Shown piece by piece: positions 44,051 to 52,955 of a stretch of DNA of 64,000 nt; the stretch's first letter is position 1; the number at the start of each line of letters is the position of its first letter. Below the pieces are notes generated by a model. It worked only from the letters and a program-made list of their open reading frames with translations. It ran no database searches and had not been told where the DNA came from. A program made the translations under genes and the position numbers. This stretch comes from Fidelibacterota bacterium (GTDB taxonomy: Bacteria > Fidelibacterota > Marinisomatia > SCGC-AAA003-L08 > JACNLC01), in NCBI GenBank assembly GCA_018657495.1, contig JABHXA010000004.1:1-64000 (forward strand), in the 5' to 3' direction.

Positions 44051-44071
44051 AAATTTAAAGGAGAAAATCTA

Positions 44072-45718
44072 ATGGCATCAAAAGACATTACATATAGCAT
44101 GGACGCCAGAACTGCATTAAAAAAAGGTGTTGATTCACTTGCAAATGCAGTCAAAGTAACATTGGGTCCTAAAGGAAGAAACGTAATAATTGAAAAAAGC
44201 TTCGGAGCACCAACAATAACAAAAGATGGTGTTACAGTTGCAAAAGAAATTGATCTTGAAAACAAAATTGAAAATATCGGTGCACAGATGGTTAGAGAAG
44301 TTGCATCAAAAACATCTGATAAAGCCGGTGACGGAACCACAACAGCCACCGTACTTGCTCAGGCAATAATTAGCGAAGGTTGGAAAAATGTTACTGCCGG
44401 TGCAAATCCGATGGATTTGAAAAGAGGTATTGATGTAGCTGTATCACAGGTTGTTGGATACCTGGGTACTATAAGTAAAGCCATTTCAGAAAAAGACGAA
44501 ATTAGCCAGGTTGGTACTATCTCGGCAAATAATGACAAAGAAATTGGCGATCTTATTGCTGATGCTATGGAAAAAGTAGGAAATGAAGGTGTTATTACTG
44601 TTGAAGAAGCTAAAGGAATGGATACATTCCTGGAAACTGTTGAAGGAATGCAGTTTGACAGGGGATATCTATCACCTTATTTTGTAACAAATGCTGAATC
44701 AATGGAATCAATTCTTGAAAACCCTTATATTCTTGTTCATGATAAGAAAATAAGTGCCATGAAAGATCTATTACCTATTCTTGAAAAAACCAGTCAATCA
44801 GGTCGACCACTATTGATTATTGCTGAAGATATTGAGGGCGAAGCTCTTGCAACTTTAGTTGTCAATAAAATTCGCGGAACGCTCAAAATTGCAGCCGTAA
44901 AAGCACCGGGATTTGGTGATAGACGAAAAGCCATGCTTGAAGATATTGCTGTATTGACAGGTGCAACCGTTATTTCAGAAGAACAGGGTTACAAACTGGA
45001 TAATGCCACAATTGAATATCTTGGTCAGGCTAGAACCATTACATTGGATAAAGATAATACGGTTATCGTCGAAGGATCTGGTGATAATGATAGTATCATG
45101 GCCAGAATCAAAGAGATTAAAGTACAGATTGATAATTCAACATCTGATTATGATAAAGAAAAGCTCCAGGAAAGACTCGCCAAATTGTCAGGCGGTGTTG
45201 CTGTTCTGAATATTGGTGCTGCTACTGAAATTGAAATGAAAGAGAAAAAAGCTCGCGTTGAAGATGCTCTTCATGCCACACGTGCCGCCGTACAGGAAGG
45301 CATTGTTGCTGGTGGTGGTGTTGCACTTCTCAGAGCGACCCAGAATATTGACACTAGTGTTTCTGATGAACAGGATATTATTCTTGGAATGGATATTGTT
45401 AAACGTTCTCTGCAGGCACCTGCAAGACAGATCATTGAAAATGCCGGTTTGGAATCACCAGTTATTATAAACCAAATCCTTGAAGGTGACATGAATTACG
45501 GCTTTGATTCCCGTAAGGAAGCATATGGTGATATGATATCATTTGGTATCGTTGACCCAACATTAGTTACCCGAACTGCAATTGAAAATGCAGCAAGTGT
45601 TGCTGGTTTATTGTTAACCACTGAAGCAGTTGTGTCTGAAAAGAAAGAAGATACACCTGCTGCTCCGCCTATGCCTGATATGGGTGGCGGAATGGGTGGT
45701 ATGGGCGGAATGTACTAA
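44072..45718 (+). CDS. groEL: Chaperonin GroEL
   Basis: The 548-residue protein has the family motifs [10 protein letters not shown] near residue 30, [10 protein letters not shown] with the ATP-site Asp, and the Gly-Met-rich C-terminal tail [11 protein letters not shown]. It forms a double-ring chamber that folds client proteins with GroES. A strong hairpin terminator follows 41 nt after the stop, ending the groESL operon. Confidence 0.98.
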   Translation: MASKDITYSMDARTALKKGVDSLANAVKVTLGPKGRNVIIEKSFGAPTITKDGVTVAKEIDLENKIENIGAQMVREVASKTSDKAGDGTTTATVLAQAIISEGWKNVTAGANPMDLKRGIDVAVSQVVGYLGTISKAISEKDEISQVGTISANNDKEIGDLIADAMEKVGNEGVITVEEAKGMDTFLETVEGMQFDRGYLSPYFVTNAESMESILENPYILVHDKKISAMKDLLPILEKTSQSGRPLLIIAEDIEGEALATLVVNKIRGTLKIAAVKAPGFGDRRKAMLEDIAVLTGATVISEEQGYKLDNATIEYLGQARTITLDKDNTVIVEGSGDNDSIMARIKEIKVQIDNSTSDYDKEKLQERLAKLSGGVAVLNIGAATEIEMKEKKARVEDALHATRAAVQEGIVAGGGVALLRATQNIDTSVSDEQDIILGMDIVKRSLQAPARQIIENAGLESPVIINQILEGDMNYGFDSRKEAYGDMISFGIVDPTLVTRTAIENAASVAGLLLTTEAVVSEKKEDTPAAPPMPDMGGGMGGMGGMY

Positions 45719-45758
45719 ACGGACATTTCACTTATATCCCAAACATACAAAATCAAAA

Positions 45759-45784
45759 AGGGCTGGCATTTGTCAGCCCTTTTT
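45759..45784 (+). terminator. Rho-independent terminator after groEL
   Basis: AGGGCTG and CAGCCCT form a 7-bp stem with an 8-nt loop, extended by A/T pairs and followed by TTTT. Confidence 0.93.
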
Positions 45785-45860
45785 GATATAAATTAAATAT
45801 CGAACCATCATTTCTATTATGAAATATTATTAGAAATAATATCTAAACAAAAGGGAGAAA

Positions 45861-46559
45861 ATGACCGAAATTAATAACCTGCCAACTGAATGCGCAAAAT
45901 TCTTTACTGAGCTTGAGGAAAACAATAACAGGATGTGGTTTGAAAAGAATAAACCCAGATTTCAGACCAAAATTCTAAATCCATTAAGGCAATTGGTTGG
46001 ACAAGTGGGAGAAAAGCTTCATAGCCTGTCACCTGAAATAATAGCCGATCCTCGAATCAATAAATCAATTTTCAGGATTAACAGAGATCTACGATTTAGC
46101 CGTGATAAATCCCCATACAAAACTCACCAGGGAGTGATATTCTGGAATGGCAATATGGTAAAGTTGGAAAGCCCTGGTTTCTATTTACATCTGGATACGG
46201 ACTATATTTATATTGGCGGTGGTTATCATTTATTCCCTAAAAAAGAACTTGAGATTTTTCGTAGGTCATTGGAAAATCCAATCCATAATGATAGATTATA
46301 TTCTATCATTCAAGAATTACAGTCAAGTGGTTATTCTATTGACGGTAAACATTATAAAAGATATCCAAAAGGATTTGATTCAAATATAGCAAATCAAGAG
46401 TATCTATTGTTCAAAGGTTTGTGGGCATACAGGAGAATAAGTGAATTCGATAAAATATGTAATCCTGATTTTGTTGAAAATATTTTTAATATTTTCCAGG
46501 ATTTCTATCCACTCTATGAGTTCTTATGTGAGGTGATATATCATCAAAGCTATGAATGA
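45861..46559 (+). CDS. DUF2461 family protein
   Basis: The 232-residue protein shows the DUF2461 (TIGR02453) pattern: NNRMWFEKNKPRF near residue 20, INKSIFRINRDLRFSRDKSPYKTH near residue 72, and GGGYHLFPKKEL in the middle. The family is widespread and uncharacterised, with a proposed cytoplasmic location. A ribosome binding site (GGGAGA) lies 6 nt before the ATG. It is convergent with the PpiD-like gene, and one bidirectional terminator serves both. Confidence 0.9.
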   Translation: MTEINNLPTECAKFFTELEENNNRMWFEKNKPRFQTKILNPLRQLVGQVGEKLHSLSPEIIADPRINKSIFRINRDLRFSRDKSPYKTHQGVIFWNGNMVKLESPGFYLHLDTDYIYIGGGYHLFPKKELEIFRRSLENPIHNDRLYSIIQELQSSGYSIDGKHYKRYPKGFDSNIANQEYLLFKGLWAYRRISEFDKICNPDFVENIFNIFQDFYPLYEFLCEVIYHQSYE

Positions 46560-46580
46560 TAACAAGGATTGAATATATAA

Positions 46581-46610
46581 AAAAAGCCCCGGCATATACC
46601 GGGGCTTTTT
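46581..46610. terminator. Bidirectional terminator between convergent genes
   Basis: AAAAAGCCCCGG and CCGGGGCTTTTT are perfect inverted repeats around a short ATATA-type loop. The flanking A and T runs would terminate transcripts from both the DUF2461 and the PpiD-like genes. Confidence 0.93.
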
Positions 46611-46631
46611 AATTTTTAGAGATGGGAAAAG

Positions 46632-48185
46632 TTAGTACATCAACATTCGATTATCTTCAATCTCCATCGCTTTTTTATATTCTGAAAGCCATGTGCTATA
46701 AACAGAATTTCTCTTTTGAGTCATCAATCTGTCACGAATATTATCATATTCTTCAAGATAGCCTTCTTCTTCAAATTCATCTTTCGATACCATTTTAACA
46801 ATACCAACTGAACTAAAAGTTTCAAGCGGTTCAGATATGTCACCAACTTCCATCGCTCTTAACACACCGGACAATTCATTGCTTCTACCCAATCCTTTAA
46901 TGGCACTTCCGATAGCCTTCGAGGAATCAGAATCAAAAGTTACCCATTCACTGTTCTCAGCAATTTCAGCCAAATTATCGGTACCGTCATATGCTTCCAG
47001 CAGTAATGATTTTGCATAATCTTTCTTTTTCTCTCTTCGGATTGTCCTTTTTATGTTGTCTTCCACTTCGGACATCAATTTAAAACCTGGCTCGCGATCA
47101 CCAATAATATGAAATACCGCCAAGCCATTATCAGATTGAAGGGGATCTGAAATAGTAGCAATAGGGTTATCAAATGCAAATCTAACCGCGCTTCTCAATA
47201 CACCCATCTGAAAGGGTAGACCCGAATTGTTTTTATAATCCTGAGTAACATAAGCAGTATCAACTTTAACTTTAAATGAATCAACCGTATTGGCAAACGT
47301 TGAAAAATCAGCTTCGCCGGCAAATCTTAAACTTTCAGAACTTATGGAATCCAGATATGTGGAATGCAAGGAAGAATCAACAGCAGCTAAATCATTTGAC
47401 CAGAGAACATATTCAACGATTATTGATGCATCAATTGAATACAGTTCTTCTTTATCCTCTTCATAACGTTCAGCAATTTCTGGATCTGATACCGTTATAA
47501 GGCTATCATTTATATTATTTGTTGTTACATAAATAAAGTCAACAGAACATTTCACATTTTTCTTAACAAACTCGTTCATGATTTCATGATCCGATATTGA
47601 AGCAGTCTGATTAAATATGTTCTGGAGTTTTCTTACTGGCAGCCAGTCCTTTAAATAGTTTTCCCATACAACCCAGTAGGATTCAAGGGCATTAGGATAA
47701 GTGCCGGTTTTTAAGGCATTTTGATATTCATCCAGGAGAAATGTGCCCGAACTATCAGCAAAATAATTTTGTGCCGTTAATTGCTGTTGAAGTTGTGCCG
47801 GGGGAGAATAGAGAAGGAAATTATATATTTCATCGCTAATAGTTTCGAGCTCAAGCGATTCAATCAACTCATTTTGAATAGTTTTGTCAACAATAGTATT
47901 CCAGGCAGAATTTCTAGCGTTTTGATATCCACGGCTATCAATAGTTTGTGATTGATTTCGTTGATTTCTTACTTGCAGATTATATTCGTTTTGGAATTCC
48001 TGATGAGTAATATCAGTTCCATCTATTGATCCTACATACAAATCGGTCTGTGCTCCGCCAAATATCTTATCCAGAATATTTGCACCACCCACCAAACCAC
48101 CTACAGTCATACTTGCGACAAAGAAAAAAAGCAACAACCAAAGAATGATGTGAGATTTTTCTCGTATTCGACCCATGTTAAACAT
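46632..48185 (-). CDS. PpiD-like periplasmic folding factor with degenerate parvulin domain
   Basis: The 517-residue protein has an N-terminal membrane anchor (residues 14-33) and a SurA/PpiD-type N-terminal chaperone domain (about 50-200) with IDGTDITHQEFQ. A region of about 240-370 occupies the parvulin position. The parvulin core pattern (HIL, then GGxLGxF) is not present; only the C-terminal AVFHIIGDREPGF resembles that domain. PPIase activity may be lost, with the chaperone function kept. The inner-membrane, periplasm-facing location is inferred from the anchor. GGAG lies 8 nt upstream of the ATG. Confidence 0.85.
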   Translation of the reverse strand: MFNMGRIREKSHIILWLLLFFFVASMTVGGLVGGANILDKIFGGAQTDLYVGSIDGTDITHQEFQNEYNLQVRNQRNQSQTIDSRGYQNARNSAWNTIVDKTIQNELIESLELETISDEIYNFLLYSPPAQLQQQLTAQNYFADSSGTFLLDEYQNALKTGTYPNALESYWVVWENYLKDWLPVRKLQNIFNQTASISDHEIMNEFVKKNVKCSVDFIYVTTNNINDSLITVSDPEIAERYEEDKEELYSIDASIIVEYVLWSNDLAAVDSSLHSTYLDSISSESLRFAGEADFSTFANTVDSFKVKVDTAYVTQDYKNNSGLPFQMGVLRSAVRFAFDNPIATISDPLQSDNGLAVFHIIGDREPGFKLMSEVEDNIKRTIRREKKKDYAKSLLLEAYDGTDNLAEIAENSEWVTFDSDSSKAIGSAIKGLGRSNELSGVLRAMEVGDISEPLETFSSVGIVKMVSKDEFEEEGYLEEYDNIRDRLMTQKRNSVYSTWLSEYKKAMEIEDNRMLMY

Positions 48186-48235
48186 GAACAGATCTCCAAA
48201 AAATTATTTTATTAAATATTAAAAAGTCTTGAGAG

Positions 48236-48308
<73 letters not shown>

Positions 48309-48443
48309 GAAATACCAAAAATGTCAAGACACATAATTTATTTAAGAAATTTATCCGTTACAAAGGAAAAGAGTTAATTTATTGGAACTATTTTATAATA
48401 ATTGTTTTGACGGCGTCTAATGATTTGCTATAAATTTTAATTC

Positions 48444-48950
48444 ATGATAGATATAATAAAACAGATACTATTCATAATCTCATTATCAGTATTGCTGGGG
48501 TTTAGCAGATATGCATTGCTGGATGAAAAATTTCCACTAATAAAAGAAAAACGAATTCTAAATACGATTACCTCCTCTGGCGATTCCACCAAATTGGACT
48601 GCAAAATTCCAGAGACATTATCGGAACCTGTTTTAATCAACTTAGAATATTCAAAATGTTTGTTTGATGATGGATCAGCGCTTTTTATCGATTCTCGTGA
48701 ACCAGAAGAATATTCAATTTCCCATATTTCAACTGCTGTTAATATACCTTTTGATTATTACGAAGACTTTGAATTCCAACTGGATGAGATCGATTTCGAA
48801 AAACCGTTAATTGTTTATTGCAGTGGAGGAGAATGCTCATTAAGTATTGATCTAGCCGACTATTTATTTTTTGACCTGGGCTATTTTAATGTCTTGGTTT
48901 TTGAAGGTGGAATGCCTGAATGGGCATCAGCAGGGTATCCAACAAATTGA
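48444..48950 (+). CDS. Membrane-anchored rhodanese-domain protein
   Basis: The 168-residue protein has an N-terminal hydrophobic anchor (about 5-20) that puts the rest outside the cytoplasm. The rhodanese domain (about 65-165) shows the entry motif FIDSREPEEY (81-90) and the active loop YCSGGECS, with Cys126 as the sulfur-accepting residue. It probably handles sulfane sulfur or persulfides in the periplasm. It is the first gene of a three-gene cluster; the next gene starts inside its C-terminal codons, so translation is coupled. Confidence 0.9.
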   Translation: MIDIIKQILFIISLSVLLGFSRYALLDEKFPLIKEKRILNTITSSGDSTKLDCKIPETLSEPVLINLEYSKCLFDDGSALFIDSREPEEYSISHISTAVNIPFDYYEDFEFQLDEIDFEKPLIVYCSGGECSLSIDLADYLFFDLGYFNVLVFEGGMPEWASAGYPTN

Positions 48951-49405
48951 AGGCGGTTTTATTCAATAGCAAATTCATCCTGTTCTGTCGAATAATTATC
49001 GGATTTGTATTTATTTATGCCAGTATCGACAAGATAGCTAATCCGCTTGAATTTTCTGATACTATCGACAATTATCAAATACTTCCTGTAGCGATAAATT
49101 CACTTATTGCCTTAATTCTTCCATGGGTTGAACTCATTATAGGGGTATTTCTAATTTCCGGAATATATTTAAAAGGAACATCAATTCTGTCCACCGGATT
49201 ACTGTTAATGTTCATTATTTTGATCTCCCAAGCCTTGTACCGGGGCATAGATTTGCATTGTGGATGTTTTAAAACATTTGTTGATCCGAATTTTACGGAT
49301 CTTAGAGGAGAAATGATCAGGAGAATTGGCGAAGATATCCTGTTGGTAATAGGATCATTTTTAGTAAGTTTGACATCTTTAAAAAAGGAAAATATAAAAG
49401 AATGA
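48920..49405 (+). CDS. MauE/DoxX-family redox-associated membrane protein
   Basis: The 161-residue protein has four hydrophobic segments and a Cys pair, LHCGCF (Cys114 and Cys116), in the last extracytoplasmic or membrane-edge loop. This arrangement matches the MauE branch of DoxX-like proteins, which support disulfide chemistry during methylamine dehydrogenase maturation. I keep the ATG at 48920, which overlaps the rhodanese stop by 31 nt; a TTG at 48947 is an alternative. It ends 4 nt beyond the ATG of the selenoprotein candidate. A role in moving electrons to periplasmic thiols is inference. Confidence 0.85.
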   Translation: MGISRVSNKLKAVLFNSKFILFCRIIIGFVFIYASIDKIANPLEFSDTIDNYQILPVAINSLIALILPWVELIIGVFLISGIYLKGTSILSTGLLLMFIILISQALYRGIDLHCGCFKTFVDPNFTDLRGEMIRRIGEDILLVIGSFLVSLTSLKKENIKE

Positions 49406-50532
49406 TAAAGTTAAGACTATCTGCATTAGTACTGATATTAAGCACTGTTCAATTTGGCTGGGCGGATGCAGCAAAACATTTTCAAATTCTTTCCACTACC
49501 AATGTTCATGGTGAAATCGATCCCTGTGGCTGAAAAAAGAAACCCCTGGGCGGTCTTGCCCGGAAAGCAACGATTATAGAAGAGAGTAAAGAAAAGGGTC
49601 TACCAACATTTATCCTTGATGCTGGTAATCTGTTTTTTGCCAAAGATAAAGTTTTACCCGGCACGCCGGCTGAAAATGCCATTGTTTATTCTGACATTAT
49701 CCTAAATTCATTTAACAAAATGGGTTGCGATGCCATCACTTTGGGATCAAAAGATTTTGGGTCCGGGCTTGAAAAATTAAAAGCCCTGGAAGATGGGGCA
49801 GACTTTCCATTTATTTCCGCAAATATTCAAGATTCATTTGGCGCTAATATATTCGAATCCTATAAAATTATTCGTAAAAATGACATTAATTTGGGGGTGA
49901 TTGGATTATCATCTGTATTTTTAAATGATGAACTTAGAGTTTCTGATCCACTGCCAATTCTTGAATCCCTTGTAGATGAAGTGGCCTCTAAATCTGATTT
50001 TGTTGTGTTATTATTTCATGCCAATGATCAGGATATCACCTCGGTAAAAAATTCGGGACTTGATATTGACCTGATTATTCAAAGCAAAACAACTCGTCGG
50101 TCAAATGACGGTGGCGGCGCTCGAATTCCAGTATTCTCATGTGGTGACAGAGGGAAATTAGTCTACAGATTTGAAGTTGAGATAAGTAACGATAGTGAAA
50201 AAATTACTGACTTGTCAAAACTGGACAGAGAAATTGCCACTTTAGACAGGCAATTGAGAAAGGCAACAAGAAATAATGCCAGCGTTGAATTTGATTTGTC
50301 AATTCCTTCTGAAAAAAGAAAATTCGATGAAGTGGAGCGCTTAAAAACCCGGATAAGACTTGTAAATGAGAAAATTGAAACTACTCAGAATTATATAAAA
50401 TTTGAAAAAATTGAATTGGGAAAAACGGTTGTTGATGAACCTGAAATACTTATGATTGTCGATGAGGGAAAAAGAGCATTGGAAACTCTGTCTTCACCAC
50501 AGCCGGCAATTCCATTTAATCGGAGACAATAA
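49402..50532 (+). CDS. Putative selenoprotein: UshA-like (5'-nucleotidase/metallophosphatase-type) secreted protein with in-frame TGA (Sec44)
   Basis: The frame from the ATG at 49402 continues to the stop at 50532 except for one TGA at 49531-49533. Upstream it encodes a signal peptide (1-22) and STTNVHGEIDPCG. Downstream it encodes KKKPLGGLARKA and the rest of the protein. From memory, related proteins have PCGC there, so the TGA replaces a Cys, giving Cys42-Gly-Sec44. A SECIS-like hairpin follows. Total length with Sec is 376 residues. The UshA-type N-terminal motifs are partly changed (NVHG for DxHG, DAGN for DAGD), so phosphatase activity is doubtful. A Lys/Arg/Glu-rich coiled coil lies near 275-340. 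It follows rhodanese and MauE-like genes. Confidence 0.85.
49546..49563 (+). promoter_or_regulatory. Bacterial-type SECIS hairpin downstream of the TGA
   Basis: CTGGGC and GCCCGG form a 6-bp stem (one T-G pair) closed by the loop GGTCTT. The loop carries GGUCU, as in the E. coli fdhF SECIS recognised by SelB. Eighteen nucleotides separate the TGA from the first loop G, the same distance as in fdhF. Confidence 0.85.
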
Positions 50533-50618
50533 ATTAATTTATATTCCAATTCTGTTGGAATAAACAAACGGACATTTATAAATTTACACTTGTGATAATC
50601 TAATAAATTATCACCAAA

Positions 50619-50691
50619 GCGAAAGTAGCTCAGTTGGTAGAGCGCAACCTTGCCAAGGTTGATGTCGAGGGTCCGAATCCCTTCTTTCGCT
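50619..50691 (+). tRNA. tRNA-Gly (anticodon GCC)
   Basis: Acceptor arms GCGAAAG and CTTTCGC pair perfectly. TAGCTCAGTTGGTAGAGC is the D arm, the anticodon loop is TTGCCAA (GCC), and GGTCCGAATCC is the T loop. It is the first of three adjacent tRNA genes. Confidence 0.95.
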
Positions 50692-50693
50692 CA

Positions 50694-50718
50694 AAGCCTC
50701 CTTAGGAGGCTTTTTTTT
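50694..50718 (+). terminator. Terminator hairpin between tRNA-Gly and tRNA-Cys
   Basis: AAGCCTCC and GGAGGCTT form an 8-bp stem with loop TTA, followed by a run of eight T. It directly follows tRNA-Gly, so tRNA-Cys either uses its own promoter or depends on readthrough. Confidence 0.85.
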
Positions 50719-50720
50719 CA

Positions 50721-50792
50721 GGCGTCGTGGCCAAGCGGTAAGGCAGCGGTCTGCAAAACCGCCATGCACCAGTTCGAATCTGGTCGACGCCT
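50721..50792 (+). tRNA. tRNA-Cys (anticodon GCA)
   Basis: Acceptor arms GGCGTCG and CGACGCC pair perfectly. The anticodon stem-loop is CGGTCTGCAAAACCG (GCA), and AGTTCGAATCTG is the T arm. The bases after the discriminator are CCA (50793-50795), so CCA appears encoded. Confidence 0.95.
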
Positions 50793-50800
50793 CCATTTCT

Positions 50801-50885
50801 GCCGAGGTGGTGAAATTGGTAGACACAAGGGACTTAAAATCCCTCGGAATTTTATTCCATGCGAGTTCGATTCTCGCCCTCGGTA
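50801..50885 (+). tRNA. tRNA-Leu (anticodon TAA)
   Basis: Acceptor arms GCCGAGG and CCTCGGT pair with a terminal G-T. The D arm TGGTGAAATTGGTAGACAC, the anticodon loop CTTAAAA (TAA), a long variable arm and the T loop AGTTCGATTCT are typical of class II tRNA-Leu. It borders the accessory stretch that follows. Confidence 0.95.
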
Positions 50886-51146
50886 CATTATTCTCCCCTC
50901 ACATCCGTCGGAGATTCCTTTTTTAACCCAATTATCCCAAATCCCACATTCCCACAATCTATCAGAATTTATCAATATTTATCGCAAAATAGGGCAAAAT
51001 AGGGAATAATAAATAGGGAAAGCTTAAGGGGTATGGCGGATGGGCATCAAAATTGTCATGTAATACAGCCTCTCACTTTTTTTCTGAAAAGAAGTTACAT
51101 GATGGAATTTCGGTGAACCCTGATGAAAAGTAAGACTGTACTTGGA

Positions 51147-51440
51147 TTAGTTGTAGAATCTGGGAAAAAACATAGCATCAATAAATATTAAAGATAGAAG
51201 TAGAAGTGAAATACCAAACAGGAGACATTTCCAAAAGTATTCATTCACTAATCTATTTGTTAAGTCCGCACTTATTTTATCATTTGCATCCCAAAATAAT
51301 TTCCAATATCCATTAAAGATTACGATAACCAACAAGTATGTAGTGATGAAAAAGGCGAATCCAATTGGATGATTTCTGCCACCGTATCCAAATTGTAAGT
51401 AGCTAAAAAGAAAATGAATAATGTCTAAAAATTCTTGCAT
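51147..51440 (-). CDS. Small membrane protein of unknown function
   Basis: The ATG at 51440 gives a 97-residue protein with two strong hydrophobic segments (about 25-42 and 72-90) separated by a charged loop containing KLFWDANDKISADL. The composition is normal for a coding region. The ribosome binding site is weak, and I recognise no family. A TTG at 51449 would add three residues. It lies in a sparse accessory region, and I treat it as probable rather than proven. Confidence 0.45.
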   Translation of the reverse strand: MQEFLDIIHFLFSYLQFGYGGRNHPIGFAFFITTYLLVIVIFNGYWKLFWDANDKISADLTNRLVNEYFWKCLLFGISLLLLSLIFIDAMFFPRFYN

Positions 51441-51449
51441 GTTTACCAA

Positions 51450-51830
51450 CTAAGTAAATTAATCATCTTTATCAATTTGAAGCCTACATAATTATTAAGA
51501 TAACATCTAAGTTGTTAATATTCAATCATCAAACAACTATAAATCTTGTATAATACAACTAATATTGACTCAATTATCCCACTCAAGACCACACGTATAG
51601 ATACATTCGTATATAGCGTACACATGTATATAATATATTAGTTCGATTTTCAACTAAAAACAGGGGGTATGGGGGGCAAAGTGAGGTGGGCATAGTCTTA
51701 TATATACTGAGTCCACTCAAGCTACGGGCAATTTTTGGAAGGGTTCTAATAAAATATTATAGATTAACGGATTCGTTTAAAAGCAGTATCCCGCAGGGTA
51801 TTGCTTATATGTGTTGTTGTGCTTTCGTTT
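51450..51830. other. Gene-poor stretch, 381 nt
   Basis: It lies between the small membrane protein and the DUF6090-like gene. A plus-strand frame covering 51686-51979 overlaps the DUF6090-like gene and lacks coding signals, so I leave it out. A GGGGTATGG motif at 51664 also occurs at 51029. Nothing else is recognised. Confidence 0.5.
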
Positions 51831-52562
51831 TCATTTCTCTCTGTTTTCTAACTCATTCTCGATTAGGTCAATTAGTTTTTCGGCTCCTCCAATTCCTTCA
51901 CTTTTATACATTCCGATTATTGGTGTCAACCAACCTATTCTATTGTTTAAATAATTTTTATACTCTTGATTTTTCATGAGACTGTTATAATCGACAGGAA
52001 CTAAATCACCCCAAAAATTAAAACTTTTAAAGTATTTTCTATAGAGCTCTCTATGATCTTGCATTTGTGTATTCCATTCTGCATCATTCCAATCCATTAA
52101 GAAAGAAACAGTAATTTCATAATGATGGGAAATAGCATTTCTTAGTGAATCGTTTTGAATAATTCTCATTCCTTCTTTATTCAAACTATTATATGCATTT
52201 TCAGTCGGTTGGAACCTCGGTATCATTGGAACCTTTCCATAATGTTTGTTTAATGTATCGTTATAAGGAAGCTCATTCTCGAATGAAGACAAAATGATAT
52301 TTGCAGATTGAATCCCTGTTTCATGAAAGTCAATATTAAACTTAATATCTTGTATGTCAGCTCGCAAATTATCTTGGATCTCTTTCAAAAGAATAATTTC
52401 CAATTTTTCGAGTTTTCTATTTTCATTCAAATTTTTAATCTGCAACGCAATTAAAATTCCAATAACCACAAGCACAATTTCACCAATTGCATAAAGAAGA
52501 TATTTGCTGAACTTGTTTTCTGACAACAACTTTTGTCTAATTATTTTAAAGAATTTTATCAT
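51831..52562 (-). CDS. DUF6090-like membrane protein
   Basis: The 243-residue protein begins with a soluble patch and one membrane segment, YAIGEIVLVVIGILIALQI (about residues 23-42), followed by a long helical region with Lys-Leu-Glu repeats. I associate this start, RQKLLSENKFSKYLLYAIGE, with the DUF6090 group common in marine Bacteroidetes; the family has no known function. The gene sits in the accessory stretch after tRNA-Leu and could have been acquired. Confidence 0.8.
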   Translation of the reverse strand: MIKFFKIIRQKLLSENKFSKYLLYAIGEIVLVVIGILIALQIKNLNENRKLEKLEIILLKEIQDNLRADIQDIKFNIDFHETGIQSANIILSSFENELPYNDTLNKHYGKVPMIPRFQPTENAYNSLNKEGMRIIQNDSLRNAISHHYEITVSFLMDWNDAEWNTQMQDHRELYRKYFKSFNFWGDLVPVDYNSLMKNQEYKNYLNNRIGWLTPIIGMYKSEGIGGAEKLIDLIENELENREK

Positions 52563-52688
52563 TGGTTTTATTTCATTAATATCATGTCAACTTCAGAAAC
52601 ACTTAATTACTGCATTTTTCATCTTAGTGAGATTTATGCATTTACATAATTCACCTTTAAAATGGGTCTTTCCCTACATGATATTTAA

Positions 52689-52868
52689 TGGATTTGTGCA
52701 GAGGCAGATGAACAAACACCTTATGGTGATGTCCGTATAGATAATTTAGATACCTTGAACTTATTAAAACAGGGATTAGTATTCAGGCAACATACTTCAT
52801 ACATATATATAGATAAATTCTTTACAATTCACCAACTATTTGTAATTTCATACTCGATTTTGAAGTAA
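52689..52868 (+). pseudogene. Possible degraded gene tail
   Basis: An open frame without a start codon ends at TAA 52866-52868. It encodes ADEQTPYGDVRIDNLDTLNL, which reads like the C-terminal part of a real protein, and a terminator-like hairpin follows 45 nt later. Upstream the frame is closed. I cannot name a family. Confidence 0.2.
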
Positions 52869-52913
52869 AATTATTAAAGATATGAAGATATATATAAATA
52901 TTTTAAAATAATC

Positions 52914-52940
52914 AACCCGTGGGATTCCTGCGGGTTTTTT
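52914..52940 (+). terminator. Terminator-like hairpin
   Basis: AACCCG and CGGGTT form a stem with an 11-nt loop, followed by TTTTTTGTTTT. No intact plus-strand gene lies just upstream, which supports the idea of a degraded gene there. Confidence 0.7.
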
Positions 52941-52955
52941 GTTTTGGAGAAACCA

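Larger units (their letters stand above)
52563..52955. other. Non-coding stretch with a hairpin, 393 nt
   Basis: The stretch contains a terminator-like hairpin at 52914-52936 and, before it, a 60-codon open frame ending at 52868 with coding-like composition but no start. That may be a gene remnant. Other frames here look like chance. Confidence 0.45.

Noticed and set aside
49531-49533. TGA as nonsense mutation or sequencing error
   Set aside because: The reading frame is intact on both sides, the TGA sits at a known Cys position, and a SECIS-like hairpin with correct spacing follows. Error remains possible until sel genes are found.
49720-50532. ATG-initiated frame at 49720 as the complete gene
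   Set aside because: It lacks a signal peptide and starts in the middle of the UshA-like fold. The same frame continues upstream through the TGA to a good start at 49402.
51686-51979. Plus-strand 97-codon frame in the accessory stretch
   Set aside because: It overlaps the DUF6090-like gene in antisense and has no ribosome binding site or family resemblance.
52504-52740. Plus-strand 78-codon frame
   Set aside because: It overlaps the start of the DUF6090-like gene on the other strand, lacks a ribosome binding site and has shadow-like composition.
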